A stretch of 64,000 nt of DNA, taken from assembly GCA_020186115.1 (NCBI GenBank), contig WSYJ01000144.1:62001-126000 (forward strand), read 5' to 3'. Positions 20,073-32,400 of this stretch are shown here, piece after piece (position 1 is the stretch's first letter; every line of letters starts with the position of its first letter). The notes beneath the pieces were generated by a model. That model ran no database searches. It was not told where the DNA came from and was given only the letters and a program-made list of their open reading frames with translations. The DNA comes from Histomonas meleagridis. Lineage: Eukaryota > Parabasalia > Tritrichomonadida > Dientamoebidae. The translations under genes were made by a program, and so were the position numbers.

Positions 20073-20570
20073 CCGTTTATTATGTAAAGCCGAATTTGCA
20101 TAAATAGCTCAACTTGGATATTAATTTATGTCAATCCCATCTTTTGCCACAGGCCACTCCTAACAAATTTCTGTTTACCTGCAGCAAATGTTTGATTAAT
20201 ATATGCTGAATCCAAAATTTCCAAATATTCGAATGAACAAAATTCTCTTTAAAAGTGAGTTCAGAGCTTGTGCGTTTTTGGAATAATCTGGTTATCATTT
20301 TTTTTCATATTAATTTTTTATTTTTGAAGTTTTTGCGATTGTAAGCCTTAAACCACGTATTTCTCTTGACTTCTTGTGCGAGAGTGTTGTGTCAAAAGCA
20401 ATTTTTTTGTGAATTCTCATTTGAGAATTTTGGGGTTGATTCTAATTTAACACGAAATAATTAAGCAACCATTATTGTTCAAAATCAATTGGTTCTTATG
20501 TGTGTGCATGAAATTAAACAATAGATCATCTAAAGCCCAATGCAGATAAATTTTTTTTATTAGTGAATAG
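20073..20570. other. Divergent intergenic region
   Basis: No gene seen. It separates the divergent repeat-protein and channel genes and should contain both promoters. Confidence 0.6.
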
Positions 20571-20576
20571 TCATTG
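20571..20576 (+). promoter_or_regulatory. Inr-like TCATTG of the channel gene
   Basis: TCATTG lies 49 nt upstream of the first in-frame ATG (20622). The frame itself is open from here but has only a TTG. Confidence 0.4.
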
Positions 20577-20621
20577 GGGCACCCTAATTCATCCTCGTTA
20601 GATTTTACAAAAATCAAGGAA

Positions 20622-21971
20622 ATGGGAATTCGAATTCATTTCGTTTCTCATTTCTCTCATTTTTCGTTATTTGATTTCAGATCACGTCATTTTGAAAAAT
20701 GGCGTGAACATTATTCTCCACCATGGCCATTATTATTTCATTTAGCCCAATTCATATATGTGTTATATGTTTATGCAACTTTAATTCTCAGGTCAACAAC
20801 TAACATTTATCAAATAAGAGAAATGTTTAATGACTATCTTTTCCCAAAAGAAGATGATTTTTTATTCTCTTCATTCGATGATCTTTATTCTGCGATTGAT
20901 AAATTTTCTGAATCACTTATCGATCTAAAAACAGATTCATTCCATCATTTTGCATTTACTAATTCAAGTCAAACAGTTGTAACGACTTACGAATGGTTAA
21001 ACGGCACAACAACTAACACTCCAATCAACATTTCTCAGGAACTTTTTCGACATGTCTCAGCGATTGTTTTTTCCAGTGAATTCACAATCTCAAATAATGA
21101 TTCTGAAATATCTGGTTGTACACAATGGGAAGCCCAGCTTCATGTAGAACTTCAAAAAGGCAGTTTTCTTTTCAAAGGCTCGTCTTCACTTGTTCGCTCA
21201 AGTTGTTCTAAATCGGATATCATTGAATTTTTTTCACCAGAAAGCATTTCATTTACCAAACCCACTCTTATTTCTGGTGTACGTTTAATAGAAATCTCTG
21301 TTGTTTATTTTATTACCACATTATCACTTCTTGTCAAATCGTTTAATTCTCATCATCAATTACTTCGAACCAATCCTAAGTATAAAGACTTAAGTACATA
21401 TGAGCAATTTCATTATTCAGTTGGCTTCTGGCAAATATTCAATTTTTTCTCTAATGTCATCATGATCATTTCGAGCGTGTTCCTAATTCAATGCTCGAAG
21501 ACGATGACTCAGTTTCCAACGTTAAATTCAATGATTTTGTTTGGTTTTGCCGGTTTATTTGTATCGGCCAGCACAATTCAATGGCTAACATTTCTTCCAA
21601 GGTGTTATGCAGTTGCACTTGTAATTAGACAAGGATTTAAGAAACTATGTTTTTTGATTTCTATTTTTGCGCCAGTTTTAATGGGGTTAATGTTTGTTTG
21701 TGTGTTTTTGTTCGGATTCTTTATGGAGACTACTCAGAACTTCATTGATTTATATCAGCTAATGTTAAGTGTGATATTTGGTGATTCTGTGTATGTGTTT
21801 TATGGTTTAACAACAGATGGATCATTGTCATATAATATACTTTCATTTTTATACTCAACAATAATTACAGCAATTTTGATTTGGGTGTTTTACACACTTT
21901 TCACCGCATTAATGGTTAAAGTATACAGAAGCGGTGTGGCTAAATTTCTTGGAAATCAAAACATTGCGTAA
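20622..21971 (+). CDS. TRPML (mucolipin)/polycystin-like cation channel
   Basis: 449 aa with six predicted membrane segments: about 35-57, a large luminal/extracellular loop to about 218, then 220-240, 270-290, 300-320, 342-367 and 410-432. Between segments five and six lies a pore-helix-like stretch LMLSVIFGDSVYVFYG (about 380-395), corresponding to the LFSLINGDD pore of mucolipins. The big first loop with several Asn-x-Ser/Thr sites and two Cys, the short N-terminus, and the length all fit the TRPML/PKD2 group. It would pass Ca2+ or other cations in endolysosomal or flagellar membrane; which one cannot be told. The C-tail is short (about 17 residues) with no EF hand or coiled coil. The first ATG in frame is at 20622. 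Confidence 0.75.
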   Translation: MGIRIHFVSHFSHFSLFDFRSRHFEKWREHYSPPWPLLFHLAQFIYVLYVYATLILRSTTNIYQIREMFNDYLFPKEDDFLFSSFDDLYSAIDKFSESLIDLKTDSFHHFAFTNSSQTVVTTYEWLNGTTTNTPINISQELFRHVSAIVFSSEFTISNNDSEISGCTQWEAQLHVELQKGSFLFKGSSSLVRSSCSKSDIIEFFSPESISFTKPTLISGVRLIEISVVYFITTLSLLVKSFNSHHQLLRTNPKYKDLSTYEQFHYSVGFWQIFNFFSNVIMIISSVFLIQCSKTMTQFPTLNSMILFGFAGLFVSASTIQWLTFLPRCYAVALVIRQGFKKLCFLISIFAPVLMGLMFVCVFLFGFFMETTQNFIDLYQLMLSVIFGDSVYVFYGLTTDGSLSYNILSFLYSTIITAILIWVFYTLFTALMVKVYRSGVAKFLGNQNIA

Positions 21972-22065
21972 AATCCAAATTTGTTTGTAACTTTTTTTTA
22001 AATATAATAAAAATTTTTTATCTTTTCAATTCATATTGTTTTAATTTTCCATATTTGTTGATGTA

Positions 22066-23460
22066 ATGCCACTACATATCAAATCAGTTCGAATGGAAGT
22101 ACACCACGTTTTGAAAAATAGTTGGAATAATACAACCACATACTTAATTAATCACATGCCTAATGATGATACCACCATCACAAACACAGGAGATAAAAAT
22201 TTGAATAATTTATTATCCTGCTTGAAATTACTAATTGAACTTGAGAAAGCGATACTCAGTTTAACAGAAGAAAACTTCCAGCCGTCCGTTAAAAAAATAT
22301 TGAAATTATTCAATTCAAATATTCCCTACACATTTTTACCATTATAAGTAACATCATTTATAATGCATTTTCACACCAAAGCAAGTATTTGAGATTTACA
22401 TAAATTTTTTAAAAGAACTTCAAACTAAAGAAGAATTTAATCAAAATATTTTTAAACTAATTTCAATTTTTATCAAACGTATATATACAAATAACACAAG
22501 AATCATATTATTTAATCGAGAAAATGATTGAACAAAATCTAATTGATAAAAATATTAATTCAAAATATTTTTCTCATTATAAAGCAAAAGAAGAAAATTA
22601 AAACCAAAATCATTTGCCATTTTGGTTTAATGGAAATGATCCAATAGAAAGATACTTTCGTGATCATTATGAAGAACTTTCCAAGAATGATTGGGAGCTT
22701 CATAAGAAGTATATTCAAGAAGGAGTTAATCCAAGTGAAAATGCGCAAATAATTCGGAATGATGAAATAGAAAAACTTCAAGAAATATCATCACAAACAA
22801 ATTTTGATATTAACCAAACAATTGAACCAACACTTTATGAGATGTTCATTTATTAATAAAAAAAATGTTTCATTAATTGATTATGCAGCATTTTTTTCTT
22901 CAGTTAAATGTTTTAAATATTTACTTATGAATAATTCAAATGTAACAAATACATCAAAGATGCATATGAAACAGCAATTTTGTTTCATAGGAATGATATC
23001 TTTATGATAATCAATCACATAAAAATAATGTACAAAATTATCAAGTTTACGGAAATAAAAGCAAATCAACATTTACAAGCGATTGAATGCAAATATAAAA
23101 TAAAGTGACATTAATGATTTGCGATGCTTTTGCATCATAAGTGGAAATTATGAAATTTTAGTATTATTGGAAGAAAAAGGGATTAATGTTAATGCTGATA
23201 ACATAAAATAAATCAACAAGAAATGTAAATTTATATCTCGTTCAATATTTCCTTCAAAATATTCACATTCCAAAAAATATTTTGCCATTTGCATCAGAAT
23301 CAGGAAATATTGAACTTGTGACATATATTTTATATAAAGAAGGAATTGATGTCAATACAAAAAATATTCATTTGTTTTAATAATTCGGAATAGTACTTCA
23401 TATAGCAGTTAAAAATAATTTTTTAGAATATGACACATCCTCTAATGATTTTCAGTATTT
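22066..23460 (+). pseudogene. Decayed DUF3447/ankyrin gene
   Basis: Collinear with the 5.8-kb and 44.8-kb paralogues but broken. It keeps LEKAILSLTEENF and NSNIPYTF, then frameshifts; later SKNDWELHKKYIQEG, then FDINQTIEPTLYE with a frame jump to CSFINKKNVSLIDYAAFF and KCFKYLLMN. The segment with AIAGGNEEIIHLCEQNH is deleted. Remnants of NDIFM, a GI-NVNAD-like end and ESGNIELVTYIL follow to about 23370. At least five frame breaks and several stops. A 93-aa frame at the front (22066-22347) is its N-terminus. Confidence 0.75.
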
Positions 23461-23506
23461 ATGACAACGGTTTTTTCTCAAAATGTTGTTTATAAATTGA
23501 ATTGAT

Positions 23507-23512
23507 TCACAT
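23507..23512 (+). promoter_or_regulatory. Inr-like TCACAT
   Basis: TCACAT is 27 nt before ATG 23536. Confidence 0.45.
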
Positions 23513-23535
23513 AATTCAAAAAGTGAATAATTAAA

Positions 23536-26500
23536 ATGTCAAGCAACGAGCTTTCGGCAGGCGTTTTTGAAAAGATTTTAACAACAAAGGATTGGGATAG
23601 ATTTATTGAGCTTGGGAATGATCTTGAATATCAAGATCATATTTCCCGATTTTTTTCAAATTCAGAAAATATCAGAACAGTTCTTGCGCAAATGAATAAC
23701 GAACAAGTCATTAGATTTGTTGACTCAAATAAACAATATCATTTACCTATTTTCCAAGAAATCTCAAGGCTTTGCGAAACTGATCCTCGATTTAGTACAA
23801 TTGCTTATAACATTATCTCAAATCCATATCAACATCATTTTTCTGACCTGGCGTACACATGCATTCCAGATGATAAATTGGAAATTTTTTTACAAGCTAG
23901 AATTCCGATGGAAGAACTTTCAACTTTTACACAAGAAGAAAAGATCACCAAAATCCTCAGCGGAAAGTATCATTATAAGCAATTAGTTGGGAAAGATTTT
24001 ACACAATGTTATTGTAATCTTCCATTTAATCCGAACAAAATTTCCTCTTTGTTAATGGTAATTCAAGAGTACAAAAAAGCGAATGAATTCATTAATTCTA
24101 TTGATGCGAATGATACCAAATTAAATTTACTTTATACAAATATTATTAAACCATTTAAGAATATCTTTAAAGATAGCGAATTCAAAGCAATTCTTTGTAA
24201 AAAAGGGGACCCGAAATATGAAGAACTTCAACGAAAATTTAAAGAAGCATTTCGTTCATTAAATATTGGGAAAATTAATCCCCAAAAAGTTATTCATGTT
24301 GTATATGGTAGGAAAAAGATAAAACCATATGAAAGCATTTCTGATTATTATTATTTCTTTAAATTGTCAATTGAGAATCATCTTGAAAAGTTCATTGAAG
24401 AAGTACCAAAAGATTTTTATTGGAATAATCAAAATCTTTTATACATTCGTTCAATTGATGATGGAATATTTGAGAAATTACTTGAGTTATCAATCGATAA
24501 TTCCGTTAAAGAGATTATTGAAACAGGAAACTCGAATAATTTAAGTTATATCATTGATTCATTAAGATTAAATAATAAAGAAATTCAAAATCGACCTACG
24601 TTTGAAGAAGCTATAAAATATCTTGAAGAATTTGTTAATCGAATTTTAGCTAAAATTAGTTCAAATGCATTAAATTATCCCGAAATTTGTTTGAGACTTA
24701 TTCAATTGTTAACGAATTATTCGAATGAAAAAGATTTATTTAATCCATTGTTGGCTGATAAAACTCCATTTCTATTTCTTAATAAAGATATTCGTAATAA
24801 AATTGTCGTTGGTGCAATTAAACATCCAACAGATGAATTAAAGTTTTCTAAATTCATAATGACACATAATCCTTCATATTTAGTATGTTTATTATGTTTG
24901 TTGGATTCTATTGAAGATATACAATTAATTCTTACTGAAGATAAGAAAGAAAAATTAAATAAATATAATTTCATGAAAAGTAATTTCTTAAAACAAAACA
25001 AACAACAAATGTTAAATATCATTGAAACATATTTATTAAAAATGAAATTCTGGAAAAGTAATAATTCGGATTATTTAACTAATGGTTTTAATGCATATTA
25101 TTTATTTACACATAAAATATTAATGGAATCATTAATAAAAGAAAATGATTTGGAATTATTAAAATATAGTATCGAAGTATATGAAAGATTATGTTATTTA
25201 TTATTATTAGAAAATAATAATCATTATTTAATTAGTCAAAGATATCAATTAATAACAAAATATATTTTAGATCCTTTAGCTTTAATAGTTGGAACTAAAA
25301 TTGATGAAAATTATTCGAAAAAATTAACTGAAAAATATGTTAAATTAATACCTGTTAAATATTATGAAACTTTAATTATAAAATTAATATTTCATTCTAA
25401 TGTTCATATTAAAAAGTTTAATTTAGATAAACCTTCTTCGAAAGCTTTAAATGTAATTCTTCAATATCTTTATGAATCACCTATACCTGATTTATTAAAT
25501 AATTATCCTAAAGACAAAACACCATTTCCTGAAATTTCAACAATTCTTTATAATCAAAATGAAAATAATACATTAATTAGTCATAATTGGAAAGAATGTA
25601 TTAAGTATAAATTAAATAAATGTAACGTTAATAAAGTAGCAGAAGTTTGTAATGAATTTTTAACTACAGATATTATACATATAAGTTATAATCAACCAAA
25701 GACAGAAATAATTGAATTTCAAGAAATTTATTATAATATTTCATGTGAATGTTGGCTTGAACTTATAAAATTTGTTAATAATTATATAAAAATTTATAAT
25801 TCTAAATTATATAATACTAATCTTACTATAATGATGATGTCATTACAAAGATTAATTCGAGGTATTTCATCATATTTATTTTATACCAAAGTAACACTTG
25901 AAAAGCCAACAATTGAAACTAATTTTTATTTATATAAAGACGTAAATTATAAATTATTATATAATCCTGCTTACTTCCCATTACTTAAAGAGTTTAATGA
26001 ATGGAATGAAATATTATATACAAATGAAAATTATGAAATTGTTAAAGAATTTTATAAATTTAATTTTTATAATGATAAAGCACCAAAAGTAATAAATGAA
26101 TTTGATGGAATTATTTTTAATATTAATTTTGTTAGACATGAAGAATCAAATAATATTTCCTATGAAAAAGAATTTCATAATTCAATATTGAATGTTATTA
26201 ATCAAAAACTTATAAATGATATCAAAAAAACTGATAATACAACATATGATTTTTATATTATACAAAATAAATTTAAACAACTTCCATACATTAAAAATAA
26301 TAAAGAATATTATCAAAATGCTTTAATTGATTTTAATTATCAAAAGAAATTTAATGATGTTGAAGAATTAAAAAAAATGTCTTCTTATGGATTTTGTGAT
26401 ATATCATTTTTAAGATTTATTGAAGCAATTGATAAATGTGATGCAAAAGAAATATATACATCTTATTTATCAATGGATACATTATTATCATATAATAAAA

Positions 26501-28515
26501 TATATAATTCATTTAATAAATTACCATTAAGACAAAATGTTAATTATGATAAAACTAAAATTAAATCAACTATTACAGAACTTATTGATTTATTATTAAA
26601 TGATTTAATGACAGATGATTTAAAGAAACAATTTGGTAATAAAGATGTTACATATAAACAAATATATCAATGGATTAAAAATTTATCGAATTTAACATAT
26701 CGAATTAATGGGAAACTTAACAATTTAAAGAAGTTTTGTAAAATTAATATTAAACAAGCTAATGATCGAATTGGAGAAAATGATAAAACATTCTTTAAAG
26801 CAATTTATTTATCAGAAGATATTGATCAAATATTAATTGCAATGACATCTCCCGTGTTTTCAGCATCGAAAGATATTTTATATGAGAAAAATGACAATTA
26901 TACACTTATAGTTACACAACGAATATTACCTAAAATTATTCATCAAATATTACAACAAAATAATATGAAAATATTCGATAGATTTTTAGAATCAATAATA
27001 TCATTATGTTTAAATCCATTAATTGTAGGTGAACCAATACCTAAAGAATCATTTGATTTTCTTTCATTTTTAAGTAAAAGTAATTCAACAATTAATGTAA
27101 AGAAATATATTATTGCTAATTTATGTTATTATTTAATATTAAAGTTTGCTCGAAATGATATTACAAATATAAATTTGGATGTAATATTTGATATATTTAA
27201 TCAATGTTATAAAAATAATTCGAATGAAATTTCGGCTTTCTTTTGTCAAATAATTAATTTATCAATGTGTAATAAATTGAAATCTAAAAACCCAATTTTC
27301 CAAGAAATGTTTTCTAATTCACCAAATACATATATTGTATCATATTATAAACCAATTCCAAATGGTTTTAACTTAATAATTCCAAAAGAATTTCAAATTG
27401 TTTATGAGAAAATCATTGATTTATATATTTTACCTAATTTAATATCAAATAATAATAATATAATCGAATTAACTATTGCGATATTAACTAAATCTGATTT
27501 GTTTTCAGTACTTCCGAAGAAAATTGTTCCATTTCTAGTGAAAGGATTAAATGAATTTAATCCTAGTGAAGATAATTCGACATTTTTAAGATTCGCAACA
27601 ATTTTCATTATTAAAAATCGAGAATTTTATGAAACATGTTTTGAATCATATAAAAACATGTTAAATAAACTTAAGACTTATGCAATACAAATCTGTAAAG
27701 AGAACATTAATAATAAAACAGATGATGAACCTGAAACATTTATAAATTTATGTACAACTTATGATATTATACTTAACACAATCCAAAAGCCATTTAACAA
27801 ATTCCAAGACAAAAATTTGATGAAATTGTTCTCAATGTTTTGTAGAGATCTTTCGAAAGTTTTAGATAATTATCGACCATTAATATTATCATATGAATTT
27901 AATATCCTCAGATCAAATTGTATAGCACTTGGTGATGAATCATTTGAGAAATGTGTAACTTCTGATGATCCAGAAATAGCATTAACCGAATTCATTAATT
28001 GTATTAATAATCATCATATCGATTTTGTGTATTATTTACCAGAACCTTTACAAAAGATTTTTAATATACTTTCCGAACATTTCAATGAAAAACATACATT
28101 ACAAATCGCAAACTTACCAATGATATTACAAAATAATATGCAATTAGTTTATATGTTACAAAATTCTGTCCATAAAAATATGCCGAAGAATTGTACAGAA
28201 GAAGAATATATCGATATCATTGGTAAACTTGGAATATTCGCAGATTATTTCATTCCAGTCGAAGAAGTGGAACACACACAGCAACAAAACAATACAAAAA
28301 CTTCTGAGAAATTTATAAGGGAAAGAGATGACGTATTCTCTGACGTAGCAAGCATGACAATCCCAATTAGTAATCTTATGCTGTCAGATGAATCCGACGT
28401 CGATGTTGATCATCCTAATGATGATGTAATTTTGAGTGATAATGCAGTGGAAAATGAGGTAGTTAATGATGAAAATGAAGAATTTAATGACGCACAAGAG
28501 TTTTTCAATTTTTAA
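23536..28515 (+). CDS. Unidentified 1,659-aa helical protein with an acidic tail
   Basis: A single uninterrupted frame. Secondary structure looks all helical, with many Leu/Ile/Phe-rich 20-40 residue blocks as in alpha-solenoids. There is no signal peptide, membrane segment, P-loop or zinc motif. The last 90 residues are acidic and disordered (DESDVDVDHPNDDV, ending EEFNDAQEFFNF). The middle is extremely AT-rich with Asn/Lys/Ile/Tyr-biased codons; both ends are clearly less so. A large scaffold of the HEAT/ARM or ubiquitin-ligase-associated type is possible, but I recognise no family and give no function. Confidence 0.7.
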   Translation: MSSNELSAGVFEKILTTKDWDRFIELGNDLEYQDHISRFFSNSENIRTVLAQMNNEQVIRFVDSNKQYHLPIFQEISRLCETDPRFSTIAYNIISNPYQHHFSDLAYTCIPDDKLEIFLQARIPMEELSTFTQEEKITKILSGKYHYKQLVGKDFTQCYCNLPFNPNKISSLLMVIQEYKKANEFINSIDANDTKLNLLYTNIIKPFKNIFKDSEFKAILCKKGDPKYEELQRKFKEAFRSLNIGKINPQKVIHVVYGRKKIKPYESISDYYYFFKLSIENHLEKFIEEVPKDFYWNNQNLLYIRSIDDGIFEKLLELSIDNSVKEIIETGNSNNLSYIIDSLRLNNKEIQNRPTFEEAIKYLEEFVNRILAKISSNALNYPEICLRLIQLLTNYSNEKDLFNPLLADKTPFLFLNKDIRNKIVVGAIKHPTDELKFSKFIMTHNPSYLVCLLCLLDSIEDIQLILTEDKKEKLNKYNFMKSNFLKQNKQQMLNIIETYLLKMKFWKSNNSDYLTNGFNAYYLFTHKILMESLIKENDLELLKYSIEVYERLCYLLLLENNNHYLISQRYQLITKYILDPLALIVGTKIDENYSKKLTEKYVKLIPVKYYETLIIKLIFHSNVHIKKFNLDKPSSKALNVILQYLYESPIPDLLNNYPKDKTPFPEISTILYNQNENNTLISHNWKECIKYKLNKCNVNKVAEVCNEFLTTDIIHISYNQPKTEIIEFQEIYYNISCECWLELIKFVNNYIKIYNSKLYNTNLTIMMMSLQRLIRGISSYLFYTKVTLEKPTIETNFYLYKDVNYKLLYNPAYFPLLKEFNEWNEILYTNENYEIVKEFYKFNFYNDKAPKVINEFDGIIFNINFVRHEESNNISYEKEFHNSILNVINQKLINDIKKTDNTTYDFYIIQNKFKQLPYIKNNKEYYQNALIDFNYQKKFNDVEELKKMSSYGFCDISFLRFIEAIDKCDAKEIYTSYLSMDTLLSYNKIYNSFNKLPLRQNVNYDKTKIKSTITELIDLLLNDLMTDDLKKQFGNKDVTYKQIYQWIKNLSNLTYRINGKLNNLKKFCKINIKQANDRIGENDKTFFKAIYLSEDIDQILIAMTSPVFSASKDILYEKNDNYTLIVTQRILPKIIHQILQQNNMKIFDRFLESIISLCLNPLIVGEPIPKESFDFLSFLSKSNSTINVKKYIIANLCYYLILKFARNDITNINLDVIFDIFNQCYKNNSNEISAFFCQIINLSMCNKLKSKNPIFQEMFSNSPNTYIVSYYKPIPNGFNLIIPKEFQIVYEKIIDLYILPNLISNNNNIIELTIAILTKSDLFSVLPKKIVPFLVKGLNEFNPSEDNSTFLRFATIFIIKNREFYETCFESYKNMLNKLKTYAIQICKENINNKTDDEPETFINLCTTYDIILNTIQKPFNKFQDKNLMKLFSMFCRDLSKVLDNYRPLILSYEFNILRSNCIALGDESFEKCVTSDDPEIALTEFINCINNHHIDFVYYLPEPLQKIFNILSEHFNEKHTLQIANLPMILQNNMQLVYMLQNSVHKNMPKNCTEEEYIDIIGKLGIFADYFIPVEEVEHTQQQNNTKTSEKFIRERDDVFSDVASMTIPISNLMLSDESDVDVDHPNDDVILSDNAVENEVVNDENEEFNDAQEFFNF

Positions 28516-29446
28516 TTAATGAATAAATCTTTTTGAATACAAATTGTTGAAAGTTAAAAGTGGTTTTTCTTTGTATAGTAATAAGCAAATTATTTTTTAA
28601 AGGCAGAAAAAATTTCAATGAATTTTGTCGAAACTTTTTTCGCATTTTAGATTTGTATACTAAAATATACTTTTATATTAATAATTTTTAGGAAACATAT
28701 CATTAAATGACAGTTAATAAGAGGGAAAGTCATTACTCTTTTTCTTGAAGTGAGCTCAATGAACTATTTCAGTATAACTATTTACAATTGCTAAATGAAG
28801 TGCATTTCAGAATTTTATAAAATTCAAATTGAATTTTGAAATATCAATTGATAAAATCTAAAAAACATTTTGGATGTTTATAACAATATCCTTATGTGTA
28901 ATCATATGTAGATGCTCTTATAAGCGCTGTTTCGAATAAATTGATGAATTTCTAAATTTCAATTTTAAACCAAAAATAATTTTAATAATATTTAAATAAG
29001 AGAAATTATTACCTCCTGCATTGAAATATATTCATTTATATTTAATGGTTATTCGCTCTTTAAAGAAATTCTTTTTGTATATGTATATTATTTGATAAGC
29101 AGAACTTTCTTCAATCTTACACCAGTTAAATCAAAAAATATTGATTCTGTGTATTTTTCTTTTTGCTCAACTCGAAGGTCATTTACTTTGTTAACTTAAG
29201 TTTTTCCTTTATAAATTTTTTTCATTTGCAAATTTAAAAAATTGAATTAATATCTTAATGAACCATATGACATTGAGCATTAATCTATATTTCTAAACAT
29301 TTGGTGTAAATTTCTTTGCTTTTTAAAAAGATTTATAGATATCTTTAATTAAACATAAAATTGCAACTTCATATGATGAGGAAAATTGAATAGTTTATTA
29401 TAATGTGGATTTGCACGTTATAGTGTTCGTTAAATAATTCCATCAG
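28516..29446. other. Intergenic region with a worn ankyrin cassette
   Basis: AT-rich. At about 28905-28975 on the minus strand a relic of the family unit is visible: the plus strand reads ATGCTCTTATAAGCGCTGTT followed by a worn copy of the block CAATTTCCAAATATT. Otherwise no gene is seen; it contains the promoter of the dynein gene. Confidence 0.45.
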
Positions 29447-32400
29447 ATGAAAAAAGCAGATTCGGTTTTTAAGGAATTTCGTAATTGGTGTATAATGGTT
29501 GATAGAGCGCAAGACAAATCCCAAAGGGATCAAATGTCGCAAATTCTTGTTGAAATAGAAATGGTTTATCTTCAAATGAGTCGCCTTGATAAGTCATCAA
29601 TAGGATCACTTGCTGAGGCATTTAGTATTATTGATGCTACTTCTCAAGCAGTAGATAGACTTTGGACACGTTGTCCGCAATATTCACAAGAACAAATAAT
29701 ACATTTATTAGATTTAATATCAAAAGAACTTCAAAATTTTCTACTAGATGAGTTACAAGGTTTTGATTTATTTGATTTAAGTGGTTCGCCTCGTATGTTA
29801 ACATTATGCACTAAATTATTACAAAAATGGATTCATCAAACAATACAATTTACATCTAAATTATGGCCAAATTATCAAAATAGAAAATGGAGCGAGGGCA
29901 TATATAAATCTTCCTCATTAGAACATATTTTAAAGCGACTTGAATTTTTTGATAATTATCAAAAATCATTTTTTTATTGTGCTCAATATACAGAATCATA
30001 TTTACCTCCAAAAATCGAATCAATTGAAGAATATGTTACATGTGATGAATCAAATTGGGATGAATTTCAAAATACAATAATTCCCGCATTAGAATCATTG
30101 TCAAATTCAGTTTCAAATTCGATATCAGAAACATTAAGAAAGATCAAAGACAATCAAAATGGGTTAGCAGATGAACTAGCATCATTATCATTTTTACGAC
30201 AATTTGAAGGAATTTCAAAAATTATGTCACAATATGAAACACAACGAAACAATCAATTTATATCATATTTAGAACTCGTAAAGAAACAAATGCATTCACG
30301 CTTTAACACTGAAGTTGATGATCCAAACGGAGTCATTGATTCACTTGAATGGTTTACAAATCAGTTACGGTATTCAAAATCATTTAAGAGGAAATGTCCA
30401 GAAACTGAGCAAATAAACACAATTTATAAAGAACTTGTTGAAGAATTTGAAAAGTCAATCGAAAAAATGATAATTTCATGGGCAAAATCCATATTGACAT
30501 TAATAAATAAAATTGATTTTGATGAAACATTAATTACATATGAAATTGATCAAAAGACGAAAATATTAACAATCAAATTTCCGGAAGATAAAGAAAACAT
30601 AATTGATCAATTTTCACGATATTTATCACTTAATTATAAAGTTCCACATGAATTAGATAATAAAATCCGAAACTTAAGAGAACAATATCAATATTATTGT
30701 TCATTAAAACAAGCTTCAGATTATTATAACACTACAATATTATCCATAATTAGACCATTACGACCATTAAATATTCCTTATGTTGATTCATTTTTATCAA
30801 CGTTTTCATCAATTTCTTCAATTAATTTTTCATCGAAAGCTGACGTCGAAAGTTTTATATCAAATGTATTTAAAGCAGCAAATGATTTATATAATAATAA
30901 TCAACAATTAATTACTATTCATCATAAATTCATTTCTGATATTGCGGAACTTTTTAATTGTTCTTTGATCTCATCTGAAAAGAAATGGAAAGAAACACTT
31001 GTAAATATTAAATCTAAATTAGCAGAACTATATAAAAATGGTAAAACTAATTTAAAGAATTGGGTGAAACATTTAAACGCGCAAATTTATAAAGCTTTAG
31101 ATTATCAATTTGAACAAACATTACAAACAATGGAAAATGATGTACAAGAAAAAACGATAAATTTAACTTATAATAGACCACATATTATTATATTTGAGCC
31201 TTCATTATCTGTTTTAAGACAACAATTATATTCACAAATATCAAAATTAATTTCGATTCCAACACATTTCGGAGGTATTTCATTCCAATCGAATGAATTC
31301 CAATCACAATTTTCATCAATTGTTAAATATCATCTGACTTCAATTGAAGAATTATATAAACGAACAGAACTTTTATTAAATAAAATATCAAATTGTACAA
31401 TTAAGTTTAAAAATTGGTTAATTTTAGGACAAGTTAATGACTTTGATGAATTATTACAACAAAAAATTACTGAACCGAATCAATTCTTAACAAATTTAAA
31501 CTCAATTAGTTTACATGAATCAGAAATAGATCAAATTCCCGATCAAGAAAAATTCGAATATATTACAGTTTCATATGTATTAATAAAAAGTTCATTTCGT
31601 CGATTAATTAATGAATATAAACGCTCGATATGTAATTTATTACGTAAATCATTAGAAAATGATATATCGAATGTAATGGATTTCATAAATAATTCATTAT
31701 CATTAATACAAACTAATGTTCAAACAAGTGAAGAAGTTAAAAATGTCCGTGAAACTATAATGGGATTAAACAACAAAATAAATGAATTCCAAAAGACATT
31801 TAAATTAATACATAATAAATCAAATTTATTAATGATTCATGACCCACAAATTCGACAATCATTACAATTCCAAATCGATTCTATTTCAAGTCATTGGATG
31901 ATATTTAAAGGCACATTAACAGATCAAAGTAAAATTGTTCAACAACAACTTAAAACTTTACGAACTTTAACAAGTCAAAAAGCAGAAGATTTCCAACGTC
32001 GAATAAGTCAATTTAAATTAAAATGGGAAGAAAGAAAACCAAAAAATGTCGATTTTAAGAATCAAAAAGAAGTTGAACATGCAATACAAATAGTAAAAGA
32101 AACAAGAATAGGTTTAGAAGACTTTGAGAAAGAGAAAGAATTAATTCTCGAAGAAGAAAAAGGATTTGGTATTAAGAACCAAAGAAAATTCCAAGAAATT
32201 ATTGATATAACAAATTCATTAAAATCATTTGAATCGACTTGGTTATTATTAGATAAATGGCAAACGGAATTAGAAGAAATAGGTAAAGAAGAATGGTTAA
32301 CATATCGAACACATATCTATGACTTAAAAGACTTTTTAGAGAATTGGAATGAATACACATTAAAAGTTGAACAATCAGATATACAAATATATTTATTAGA